Source of the DNA: Sphingomonas ginsengisoli An et al. 2013
GTDB lineage: Bacteria > Pseudomonadota > Alphaproteobacteria > Sphingomonadales > Sphingomonadaceae
NCBI RefSeq assembly: GCF_009363895.1
Contig: NZ_CP045434.1
Span: 2,746,501-2,810,500, forward strand
Length of the DNA: 64,000 nt
Reading direction: 5' to 3'
A program made the translations under genes and the position numbers. The notes below the pieces were generated by a model that was not told the origin of the DNA, made no database searches, and saw nothing but the letters and a program-made list of their open reading frames with translations. This document shows, in pieces, positions 47,797 through 55,454 of the stretch; positions within the stretch are counted from its first letter, which is position 1, and every line of letters begins with the position of its first letter.

Positions 47797-48030
47797 ATGC
47801 CGCAGGGAGACAAGAGCGCCTACACCGCCAAGCAGCGCCGTGAGGCGCAGCATATCGCCGATAATTATGTGACAAGCGGGACCAGCCGCAAGGAAGCCGA
47901 GGAGCGCGCCTGGCGCACCGTCAACGCCCACGAGGGCGGCGGCAAGGAAAGCGGCGCGGGGCGCAAATCCAGCCGGTCCGAAGCGGCCAAGAAGGGCTGG
48001 GAGACGCGACGGAAGCAGGCTGGAAAGTAG
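47797..48030 (+). CDS. Small basic protein, plasmid-stabilisation-like
   Basis: Predicted 77 aa from the ATG at 47797 (MPQGDKSAYTAKQRREAQHI), preceded by AGGAG about 10 nt upstream. The sequence is Lys/Arg/Glu rich, and the KQRREAQHIADNY and RKEAEERAWRTVNAHEGGG patterns resemble a short family often labelled plasmid stabilisation. Function not established. It is the last chromosomal gene before the tRNA-Gln island. Confidence 0.65.
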   Translation: MPQGDKSAYTAKQRREAQHIADNYVTSGTSRKEAEERAWRTVNAHEGGGKESGAGRKSSRSEAAKKGWETRRKQAGK

Positions 48031-48041
48031 GCGCGGGGGCC

Positions 48042-48062
48042 GCAGCGGAGTGAATCCGCTGC
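48042..48062 (+). terminator. Hairpin after the plasmid-stabilisation-like gene
   Basis: GCAGCGGA/TCCGCTGC arms of 8 bp around a 5-nt loop, followed by GTCGTCGG with no T tract. A possible terminator, similar in stem to that at 13484. Confidence 0.4.
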
Positions 48063-48167
48063 GTCGTCGGACGGGCTAGCTTGCAGCTACCCGCCGGCCG
48101 CCCTTTCGCATCTCTCGACCAAGCTTGTCCGCGTCGCGGACTGAGCTTGCTCTCGGTGCTTCAGGGT

Positions 48168-48216
48168 TGGATGCCCGACGTGGATTCGAACCACGATTGA
48201 CGGAGTCAGAGTCCGT
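48168..48216. repeat. attL: 49-bp direct repeat, displaced 3' end of tRNA-Gln
   Basis: Identical over 49 bases to 63084-63132. It matches only the 3' part of the tRNA (from the anticodon arm through the T arm to CCA), so it is not a working tRNA. It lies just beyond the integrase stop and marks the left border of the island. Confidence 0.95.
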
Positions 48217-48242
48217 GCCGGGCTATTGAAAATATTCAGGAA

Positions 48243-49400
48243 CTAGGCGCCTTGCTGCATCGGTGTTGCATCAATCTCGCCGAGAACTTCGCGTTCGACG
48301 GCTTGCACGACCGCGGAGTCCGCGTCCGCCTGCTCGAACAAATGGCCGTAGGTGTCGAATGTCACCTGGATCGAACTGTGACCCATCCAGGTCTGAACGC
48401 GCTTAGGGCTCACGCGCTGCTCGATCCACAAGGATGCAGCGCAATGTCGAAAGGCGTGGCTGGAATAGCGAGCGTCTTCCCCATCACACACCCTGGCCGC
48501 CATCTGCACTGGCCAAATGTGTAGGCGATGAAGGGAGGTATGTGAGATGATCGCCTTGCGCTCGGACGGGAACACGAGGTCAAGATTAGTGCGGGGGCAT
48601 TGGAGTTTCCACTTTCGCAGCTCGGAAACGACGAGATCGGGCAAGGGGATGATCCTAAAGCCAGCCGCAGACTTCGGCGCTCCGATCTGACCCTTGGCAT
48701 CGGCACGGCGATCAATCGTCAGTGTCTTTGTTTTCAGGTCGACCTGGGACCATACCATTCCGCGCACTTCGGAGGCTCGGGGGCCACAGAAGATGTCTGT
48801 GACCACAAGGGGCGCATCCATCGGCAAGTCGGACGCCTGTGCCGCTCGGATGATCGCCTTCATCTCCGCCTTGGTGGGAATAACCGGTTTCACCTTCTCA
48901 CGGTTTGCCTTGCGGACGGTCACACCTGAACAAGGGTTTTTCGCGAGATAACCTCGCCGCTCTGCCTCGGCGACAATGGCAGTCAACGAGCGCAACACTC
49001 GCCGCGCCATCGATCGTGAGAGCTTGTCGAGCAAATCGTCCCGAAAGCCTTCAACTATGGGCTTGGTCAGCTGGCTGAGCTTTCGAACGCCACACAGAGG
49101 AACAATATGCAGCCGAACGTGCTGCTCATACGCGGCGACGGTCGTCGGCTCCAAGTTCTCCCGCCTACCTTGATCAAGCCATAGCTGTGCTGCTGCCTCG
49201 ACCGTGATAGACTTGGAATCGGGCGTATGCGTGCCCTGCTTCACCTCCCAGGATGCATTCACAAGCCACGCTTCGGCTTCCTTCTTCCGCGTGAACTGCT
49301 TCGATCTCCGATGCCCACCGGCATCACGATAATCGACTAGCCAAGCTGTCTTTGTCTCTCCTGCCGGGGAGGTCCAGCTGCGTTTACGGATCGAGGACAT
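48243..49400 (-). CDS. Tyrosine-type site-specific integrase
   Basis: Predicted 385 aa. Catalytic residues: R208 (GPRASEV), K243 (PKSAAG), H315 and R318 (HAFRHC), H341 (GHSSI) and Y351 (TYGHL). N-terminal arm-binding region about 1-60 and a core-binding domain about 63-165. It lies next to attL, the far border from the intact tRNA. It starts 3 nt after the stop of the gene at 49404-50027, so both are one transcript. It should catalyse integration into and excision from the tRNA-Gln site. Confidence 0.95.
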   Translation of the reverse strand: MSSIRKRSWTSPAGETKTAWLVDYRDAGGHRRSKQFTRKKEAEAWLVNASWEVKQGTHTPDSKSITVEAAAQLWLDQGRRENLEPTTVAAYEQHVRLHIVPLCGVRKLSQLTKPIVEGFRDDLLDKLSRSMARRVLRSLTAIVAEAERRGYLAKNPCSGVTVRKANREKVKPVIPTKAEMKAIIRAAQASDLPMDAPLVVTDIFCGPRASEVRGMVWSQVDLKTKTLTIDRRADAKGQIGAPKSAAGFRIIPLPDLVVSELRKWKLQCPRTNLDLVFPSERKAIISHTSLHRLHIWPVQMAARVCDGEDARYSSHAFRHCAASLWIEQRVSPKRVQTWMGHSSIQVTFDTYGHLFEQADADSAVVQAVEREVLGEIDATPMQQGA

Positions 49401-49403
49401 GGA

Positions 49404-50027
49404 CTAACTCAGACTATCTTCGTTGGCCCACTCGCTCGACCAACTCATAAGATCGGTCGCTACTTCGATCGGTTCGAGTCCGGCGCATCGGCCAATATGC
49501 TGTCCAACGAGCATAAGTCGCGCGCCGAGATTGATGAGTATGGCAGCAGGCTCCACGGCGGGATCTTTGTTCAACTGCTCCGTGAACTCCCTGCCGGTCT
49601 GGACCATGATCAATGCGCCTTGATCGTCACCTCGCGGGAGAGTCAGTGCGAAAACCGAAGCGACCGCGAACTGCGTAATGCCGAAGGGGCACCGCGCCTT
49701 CATCAATGCCTTCACCAGTGCCTCGGTGCTCCCGAAACCGGTCACTACCATGTGGACTGCTCCGATAAGTCGATCGGAGTTTTGCCTGACACTTCTGGTC
49801 GCCAGGTCAGGTGTGAGACCCAGGTCGATGAGATCGAGCGCGACCATTAGTTGAATGACCTGCACCCACCCGTAGGTCGCTTTCGTGCCTCGCCCGGTGT
49901 TGACGCCTGAAGGGAACTTCAAGCGCTGGAAATGCTGCAAACGACCACGAAAGGCGACTGCCCTTTCGGCCGGTATGTCGAAGCGTGCGGCGAACACCGC
50001 TTCGACTTGGTTGAACGTCAGGTTCAT
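49404..50027 (-). CDS. Unknown protein cotranscribed with the integrase
   Basis: Predicted 207 aa. CTGGAG lies 7 nt before the ATG. A helical segment, YGWVQVIQLMVALDLIDLGL followed by TPDLATRSVRQN, resembles the DNA-binding half of MerR-like regulators but without a confident match. Placed directly before the integrase, it may control integration or excision. No family recognised. Confidence 0.5.
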   Translation of the reverse strand: MNLTFNQVEAVFAARFDIPAERAVAFRGRLQHFQRLKFPSGVNTGRGTKATYGWVQVIQLMVALDLIDLGLTPDLATRSVRQNSDRLIGAVHMVVTGFGSTEALVKALMKARCPFGITQFAVASVFALTLPRGDDQGALIMVQTGREFTEQLNKDPAVEPAAILINLGARLMLVGQHIGRCAGLEPIEVATDLMSWSSEWANEDSLS

Positions 50028-50060
50028 CGATACTCCAGGAAAAGAAAGTTATCGTTCTTA

Positions 50061-50085
50061 TTGACATTGAGTGAGCCGCCGTCAA
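50061..50085. promoter_or_regulatory. Divergent promoter region with inverted TTGAC boxes
   Basis: TTGACA on the plus strand (50061-50066) and TTGACG on the minus strand (50080-50085) are inverted, about 13 nt apart, between the integrase operon and the AlpA-like gene. Suggests paired -35 boxes or an operator. The -10 boxes are poor, so this is tentative. Confidence 0.4.
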
Positions 50086-50137
50086 TGGGCGAATGCCGTC
50101 GAAACAAGAATGCTATTTTTATTATTTGGAGGATGGA

Positions 50138-50317
50138 ATGAACCTGGATTTGATTGAAGGCGCGAATGACGCGGCCGCGTTTACCGGCTTGTCGCGCCGG
50201 AAGATTTATCGGCTCGCAGAGCGGGGGCATGTCCCTGTCATACGCAAGGGCCGGCGGCTCTACTTCCGTAAGTCAGAGCTGGAACGCGCCTTCATGAGCG
50301 CGGGAGAGCTCCTGTGA
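50138..50317 (+). CDS. AlpA/excisionase-like HTH protein
   Basis: Predicted 59 aa from the ATG at 50138 with GGAGG upstream. A compact winged-HTH of the excisionase type: NDAAAFTGLSRRKIYRLAER then GHVPVIRKGRRLYFRKSELE. Such proteins bind DNA and act as regulators or recombination directionality factors. Its stop overlaps the next gene's GTG (GTGA), so the two are coupled. Confidence 0.8.
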   Translation: MNLDLIEGANDAAAFTGLSRRKIYRLAERGHVPVIRKGRRLYFRKSELERAFMSAGELL

Positions 50318-51210
50318 GATCGGCGGTCAAAAAGTCGTCAACTCCCGTCAGACGACCAAGCGCATCGGCACGCAAAATCTCCGCGATGCGCCGACGCGAT
50401 TTTAGCTGCCCACGGCGGTCCATTCCGCGTTTGAACGCCTTGAAACAAGAGCGGGATTCTATCGCCGAGAAAGAACGCGCTTTGTTAGGTGAGCTACTCA
50501 CTGACGACGAGACGCGGCGTCGCATCCGCACCGGCTATGGCGAGGTCAGCCACCCCACATCAGTATGGAACGATTGCGACCAAACATGGGACCACACGAA
50601 GCATGCACCATACGAGCTTCCTGAGTGGAGAAACCTCTCAGAGCGTATGAAGATGTTCCTTGGGTTCGATCTGGGAATGGAGCTCGGCTGGTGCTTTCCG
50701 TTCACAGCAAATCTTTCCCCGACATATGTGGAGACATGGGAGGCCAATGGTTCCGGGTTTATGGCTAACATCGACCAGCGGCTTCGCAGGGAGCTCATGA
50801 AGCTTGAACTTTGTAAGCTCCCTTTTTGTTATGTCGTTGAAAGCCGCACGCGGTCAGGGAAGGCTCGTTGCAAGCCACACCTCCACGGCATTGCTATTTG
50901 TGACGATCCCTTGAAAGCAACGAAGTTCAAGGTCGCGCTGGAACACGCCTTCGTCGGTGACCTAAAGCGCAATGGGCGTCGGCGTTCAGTTAAGGTGGAC
51001 CGCGGCTACCAATGCTCCAAGCTCGGCGTGGAAGGCCGTGTCCGATGGGTCGAATACATCACCAAGAACGTGCATCTCTATGACGAACGGCTTGGGCGAC
51101 GGAGAGTCTACATCAGCCATTCCTACATTGCTCTCGCTCGCGAGGCTTGGGCAATCAGACGTGACGAGTTTGCGCTCGAGCCTTCGGTAAGGGCGCTCGC
51201 TATTCTTTGA
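50314..51210 (+). CDS. Candidate HUH-endonuclease replication protein
   Basis: Predicted 298 aa from a GTG with GGGAGAG upstream. The N-terminal 65 residues are basic. It has a Rep-like order of motifs: FTANLSP (130-136), PHLHGIAIC with the HUH-like H189-L-H191, and VEYITKNVH with candidate catalytic Y248 followed by K251. This matches rolling-circle initiators in general shape. If correct, the island may have a replicative stage, perhaps as an excised circle. Not recognised as a named family, so the call is inference. Confidence 0.55.
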   Translation: MRSAVKKSSTPVRRPSASARKISAMRRRDFSCPRRSIPRLNALKQERDSIAEKERALLGELLTDDETRRRIRTGYGEVSHPTSVWNDCDQTWDHTKHAPYELPEWRNLSERMKMFLGFDLGMELGWCFPFTANLSPTYVETWEANGSGFMANIDQRLRRELMKLELCKLPFCYVVESRTRSGKARCKPHLHGIAICDDPLKATKFKVALEHAFVGDLKRNGRRRSVKVDRGYQCSKLGVEGRVRWVEYITKNVHLYDERLGRRRVYISHSYIALAREAWAIRRDEFALEPSVRALAIL

Positions 51211-51376
51211 TGGTTAGGGAGCCAGATATATCCGCTGGCTCCTCTGACCTCTCGTTCATTCGTCCTGTGCCAAGCTCATTGAGCGGTATCCAAGCTAAGC
51301 CATGCTGAAGCCACCCGCGTCTATCTGAGCACGACGATACCTAACCTCATCAGCAACGAAACATGAGGTTACGGTT

Positions 51377-51682
51377 ATGAGATGCTTCTCGTGTTCCAGC
51401 GTTGATGGATCCTCTGAGTATGTCTTCTGCGAGGACGAGGAGCATGCAAGCCAGCTCTTCGGGGTCTTTATCGTCGTCGCGAAGCTCCGGTGTTCGAGCT
51501 TCTACCTTCAGGAGATCACCGTCAGCACGGTTCCATCATCTGAGCGCAGCTACCTTGAGAAAGCGCTGTCCCACGAAGTCCATGGCTTTGGTTCGTTTGT
51601 CAGAGGCGAGGGCTGGTCGATCCAGCCTTGTGAGCGGCGCTTCGACGAGCTCTCCAGCGTTGATGTAGGGGATGAGCAATGA
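51377..51682 (+). CDS. Small protein, first of tandem paralogue pair
   Basis: Predicted 101 aa. Its start MRCFSCSSVDGSSEYVFC and ...EEHASQLFGVF align with MRLFEFQDHTPIHAYVLA and DDAHELFGEYV of the next gene, including the shared A..LFG. GAGG lies upstream. Its stop overlaps the start of the next gene (ATGA). Function unknown. Confidence 0.55.
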   Translation: MRCFSCSSVDGSSEYVFCEDEEHASQLFGVFIVVAKLRCSSFYLQEITVSTVPSSERSYLEKALSHEVHGFGSFVRGEGWSIQPCERRFDELSSVDVGDEQ

Positions 51683-51954
51683 TGCGATTGTTCGAGTTCC
51701 AGGATCACACCCCTATCCATGCTTACGTGCTCGCAGCGGATAAGGACGACGCGCACGAGCTGTTCGGCGAGTATGTTCTTGCTCAGGGTGGAGACCCCGA
51801 CGATCTCATGTGGCGAGAGCTTGGGATTAGGCATCTAGGCGATGAGGAGCGAGCGGCGATCAGGGAAGCTCGCTCGCTCACCCGCGAGGGCGTCGTAGCT
51901 CGGCGAGGAGGAACCCAGTGGGTCTTTGTTGTGCCTCTGGGCCTTCGCGCCTGA
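51682..51954 (+). CDS. Small protein, second of tandem paralogue pair
   Basis: Predicted 90 aa from the second of two consecutive ATGs (51682), the one that aligns with the preceding paralogue; the first ATG (51679) is an alternative. It ends RGGTQWVFVVPLGLRA. Function unknown; duplicated genes and coupling suggest a two-subunit or variant pair. Confidence 0.55.
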   Translation: MRLFEFQDHTPIHAYVLAADKDDAHELFGEYVLAQGGDPDDLMWRELGIRHLGDEERAAIREARSLTREGVVARRGGTQWVFVVPLGLRA

Positions 51955-52034
51955 AATGACCCGTCTTTGGCTTAGCATGCGAGCGATAGATCGGGGATCG
52001 TGAGTTGGCCCGGGCCAGTTTACGCTGCCGATTT

Positions 52035-52163
52035 GAAAGCTTTCCGAACAAAAAGCTTAAAAGCGGCTTTCTGACCTTCACTAAAGCAATCATTCGTGGC
52101 GCTTTTCAGCGGATCTGAGATGAAAGCTGTTCGGATTGATACCGAACAATCAGGAAAGCTTTC
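52035..52163. promoter_or_regulatory. Operator-like palindrome array before the HTH gene
   Basis: Two perfect copies of GAAAGCTTTC at 52035-52044 and 52154-52163, plus TGTTCGG (52128-52134) and CCGAACA (52142-52148) as a dyad with a 7-nt spacer. A further CCGAACA lies at 52044-52050. A repeated, symmetric site set within 130 bases. Confidence 0.6.
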
Positions 52164-52187
52164 ATACCAAGTCTGACCCATGTGTGC

Positions 52188-52200
52188 TATACTTGAGTAT
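52188..52200 (+). promoter_or_regulatory. Possible -10 box and overlapping palindrome
   Basis: TATACT (52188-52193) is a good -10. The dyad ATACT/AGTAT at 52189-52200 overlaps it. The ATG of the HTH gene begins 6 nt after the box, so transcription would start at or next to the start codon. Confidence 0.45.
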
Positions 52201-52588
52201 GACTACAGAATGTTCGAAGTTCATAGCATCAGAGCGCTGGGATCAGGCAGCTGCCGATTACGAGCTTGGACACAAGCACGCGGTGCAGATTGCGCGAGAG
52301 CTCGGAGTTTCGCCTGCGACCGTATCACGCGAGTTCAAGCGTCGCGGCTGCATCAAGGCGAGCAGAATAGCCGAGACAATCGCGGAGATCGAAGCGCGGC
52401 TTGATGCGGAAGCAGAGGTAAGGGCTAGGAGCAAAGCAGCGCGAAATGAAGCAAGAACACGAGCGCTTAACGCGTTAGTCGACGAGCTCATGGACGTCAT
52501 CGAAGCTGCCGGTAAGCATGGCGACCTGACCACTGCTAATCCGGACATCGCGAGGATCGACAAGGCTCTCCAGCTCGCGATGCGATAA
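52199..52588 (+). CDS. HTH protein, possible leaderless regulator of the cargo
   Basis: Predicted 129 aa from the ATG at 52199. An N-terminal HTH of the Hin/IS30 type: QIARELGVSPATVSREFKRR, then a helical C-terminus with EARTRALNALVDELMDVIEA. A long operator-like array lies upstream, so it may repress itself and perhaps the methylase operon downstream. No strong ribosome binding site, consistent with a leaderless message. Confidence 0.6.
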   Translation: MTTECSKFIASERWDQAAADYELGHKHAVQIARELGVSPATVSREFKRRGCIKASRIAETIAEIEARLDAEAEVRARSKAARNEARTRALNALVDELMDVIEAAGKHGDLTTANPDIARIDKALQLAMR

Positions 52589-52661
52589 GATCGGGTTAGC
52601 CGCTGACAAATCGGCCTGGGGTCGTCTACGGTTGCTTGGAGGGGAGCGGTTGTAGAGTTCC

Positions 52662-55454
52662 ATGAACGCCGTCGAGATCGAAGAAGCCGTATCAGAGCTG
52701 GCTGGCGAGCCGTTCGACAGGGACGAGTTTGCATTCCAGTTCCTGACGGCGTTCGGCATGAAGGACACGACAGTCAGACGGCTGCGGACAGGCTCATCCA
52801 ACAGTTCCGACGTGCCTGGCGGCGTCCTCCAGCGCAGCAACATTCACATTGCGATCTCACCGGCTGGTCAGGTCGGCGAGACATTGGCAGCCCTCCGCGC
52901 CAGCCCCAAAACGGTGGCTAGCAAGGCCAAGTTCATTCTCACGACGGATGGCGGCACCCTAGAGGCAGAAGACTTAGCCTCCGGCGAGGCGATGGCGTGC
53001 GAGTATGCGGATCTGCCGCTGCATTTCGGCTTCTTCCTGCCCTTGGGCGGGATCTCGACCGTCACCGAGATCAAGAACAACCCGATTGACATCAAGGCGA
53101 CCGGACGGCTCAACAAGCTCTACGTCGAGTTACTCAAAGACAACGCCGATTGGGGCGCCAAGGAGAAGCGGCCCGCGCTGAACCAGTTCATGGCGCGGTT
53201 AATCTTCTGCTTCTTTGCAGAGGATACGGGCATTTTCCTGGGAGACGGACTGTTCACCAGCACGGTTGCCCGCATGAGCGCCCCCGGCCATGGCAGCGGC
53301 GAAGAGCGGTGGGGCAATACTCACGAGGTGCTGGCTGAGCTGTTCCGTTCCATGGCGACAGACACGCGACACAACGGCCAGCTCGACAGTCGCCACCGTA
53401 GGAACGCCGGGATTAAGAGCTGGGCCGATGCATTCCCCTATGTGAATGGCGGCCTGTTCAGTGGCAGCGTCGAGTGTCCGAAGTTCAGCCGCATCGCCCG
53501 ATCCTATCTCCTGCGCGCCGGCGAGCTAAGCTGGAAGGAGATAAATCCCGACATCTTCGGTTCGATGATCCAGGCCGTGGCAGATGACGACGAGCGCGGC
53601 GAGCTCGGCATGCACTACACAAGTGTGCCGAACATCCTTAAAGTCTTAAATCCACTTTTCCTCGACGACCTCCGCGAGCAGCTGGAGGCCGCTTCTGATA
53701 ATATCCGAAAGCTCCGTAACCTGCGGAAGCGCATCGCCGGCATTCGTGTGTTCGATCCGGCCTGCGGATCGGGCAACTTCCTCGTAATCGCTTACCTCAA
53801 AATGCGAGAGATCGAGCACGAGGTTGTGCAGCGGACTGGCGATGACCCACGCTCATTGATCCGGCTCACGAACTTCTACGGCATCGAGATCAAGAGCTTC
53901 GCCGTGGAGATTGCCCGCCTGTCGCTCCTCATCGCAGAGTTCCAGGCCGATTGCCGATACATTAGTCAACACGAGGCTCGTGCCATGGTGCTGCCGCTCC
54001 ATCGAACTGGCCAGATCCATGTTGGCAATGCACTGCGCATCAACTGGCAAACTATCTGCCCGGTAGTATCGTCCGAAGTTGTTGAGCACGATCTAGCGGG
54101 GCCGACGGGGCGCCTCTCGCTCGACAGCGATGGGACTGCGGGCGAGGTCTTCCTCTGCGGGAATCCTCCCTATAAGGGCAGCCAAGATCAGACACCCGAA
54201 CAAAAGGCTGATGTCCGGGAAGCTTTTGATGACCCTACAGCTTCGACAGGCACTGCTGACTATGTTCTCGGCTGGTTCGCCAAAGCTTGCAACTTCATCC
54301 GATCGTCAGAGGGCGCATTTGCCTTCGTAACCACAAACAGTGTTCACCAAGGCCGGCAGGTTGCGCGTTTCTGGCCCAAACTTTTGAAAGACGATCTTGA
54401 GGTTTGCTTCGCCGAGCCTTCCTTTCGGTGGTCAAATCTTGCGGCCAATAAAGCTGTCGTCACGGTTTCGATCATCGGCATTGCTCGCAACGGGCTTCGT
54501 CCAAAGGTCATTTTCGACGCTGGTTTGGCAAAGCGAGCAACGGTCATCGGTCCGTATCTTGTCCCGGATCAGCTGACCATAGTTGAGGAGCGGCGCCGAG
54601 TTCTCTCGGAGGTCGCTCCGATGTCGTTTGGGAGCATGCCCAATGACGGGGGTCATCTTCTGCTCTCAAGCGAAGAACGCGAAACTGCGCAAGCTTCTGG
54701 CGTGCCGGAAGCATGGGTCCGACGCTTCTTAGGGACCAATGAGCTGACGAAGGGTCTGCTGAGATACTGCCTCTGGCTCACTGATGCGCCGAGGGAGGAA
54801 TGGGCCGCAGTCCCGTTTGTGAAGCAAAGGGTTTGCGCCGTCTTACGCAACCGAGTGAAAAGCTCGCGAGACGCAACAAGATCACTGGCAAGAGTGCCGC
54901 ATCGCTTTGGCGAGATCCGTCAGACCGGCCGCGAGCTTGTAATCGCGGTGGGCGGAGTCTCCTCGGAAAGGCGAGAATACCTGCCCGTCGATTGCTTCGA
55001 ACGTGGTTCAATCATCTCGAACCTTGCCTTCGGCCTGTTTGATGTGCCGCTCTGGTATCTTGCGATCATCGCGTCGCGACTGCACCTCGTTTGGGTCGCG
55101 ACGGTGTGCGGTAAGCTAGAAACGCGCTATCGCTACTCCAACACGCTAGGGTGGAACACCTTTCCGCTGCCGAGGCTCACGGCTGCACAAAAAGACGAGC
55201 TTACTGCGCGTGCTCAAGGCATCCTGCTAGCTCGCGAAGCGTGTTTCCCCGCGAATATCACAGAGCTTTATGAGTCGGATGACATGCCTGATGACTTGAG
55301 GGCCGCGCACGCCGCAAATGACGACACTTTGGAACGCATCTACATCGGTCGGCGCTTCCGAAACGACACCGAGCGTTTGGAAAAGCTGTTCCAACTTTAC
55401 GGCACCATGATTGCCGCAGAAGCTAAGACCAAAAAAGCGAAACCCGCATCATGA
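52662..55454 (+). CDS. MmeI-like N6-adenine DNA methyltransferase, nuclease motif lost
   Basis: Predicted 930 aa. An MmeI-type N-terminal region (FAFQFLTAFGM, VPGGVL), the helical spacer DIKATGRLNKLYVELLKDNA, SAM motif I DPACGSGNF (365-373), and NPPY catalytic motif (501-504). The C-terminal TRD-like part contains CGKLETRYRYSNTLGWNTFP. MmeI itself carries a D...ExK nuclease site near its N-terminus; here the corresponding stretch reads NIHIAIS with no ExK. So it probably methylates but does not cut, leaving that to downstream proteins. The stop overlaps the helicase start (ATGA). Confidence 0.85.
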   Translation: MNAVEIEEAVSELAGEPFDRDEFAFQFLTAFGMKDTTVRRLRTGSSNSSDVPGGVLQRSNIHIAISPAGQVGETLAALRASPKTVASKAKFILTTDGGTLEAEDLASGEAMACEYADLPLHFGFFLPLGGISTVTEIKNNPIDIKATGRLNKLYVELLKDNADWGAKEKRPALNQFMARLIFCFFAEDTGIFLGDGLFTSTVARMSAPGHGSGEERWGNTHEVLAELFRSMATDTRHNGQLDSRHRRNAGIKSWADAFPYVNGGLFSGSVECPKFSRIARSYLLRAGELSWKEINPDIFGSMIQAVADDDERGELGMHYTSVPNILKVLNPLFLDDLREQLEAASDNIRKLRNLRKRIAGIRVFDPACGSGNFLVIAYLKMREIEHEVVQRTGDDPRSLIRLTNFYGIEIKSFAVEIARLSLLIAEFQADCRYISQHEARAMVLPLHRTGQIHVGNALRINWQTICPVVSSEVVEHDLAGPTGRLSLDSDGTAGEVFLCGNPPYKGSQDQTPEQKADVREAFDDPTASTGTADYVLGWFAKACNFIRSSEGAFAFVTTNSVHQGRQVARFWPKLLKDDLEVCFAEPSFRWSNLAANKAVVTVSIIGIARNGLRPKVIFDAGLAKRATVIGPYLVPDQLTIVEERRRVLSEVAPMSFGSMPNDGGHLLLSSEERETAQASGVPEAWVRRFLGTNELTKGLLRYCLWLTDAPREEWAAVPFVKQRVCAVLRNRVKSSRDATRSLARVPHRFGEIRQTGRELVIAVGGVSSERREYLPVDCFERGSIISNLAFGLFDVPLWYLAIIASRLHLVWVATVCGKLETRYRYSNTLGWNTFPLPRLTAAQKDELTARAQGILLAREACFPANITELYESDDMPDDLRAAHAANDDTLERIYIGRRFRNDTERLEKLFQLYGTMIAAEAKTKKAKPAS

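Noticed and set aside
48168..48216. A second tRNA-Gln at the left island border
   Set aside because: Only 49 bases match; the 5' acceptor and D arm are missing and the sequence after the anticodon arm diverges, so it cannot fold as a tRNA.
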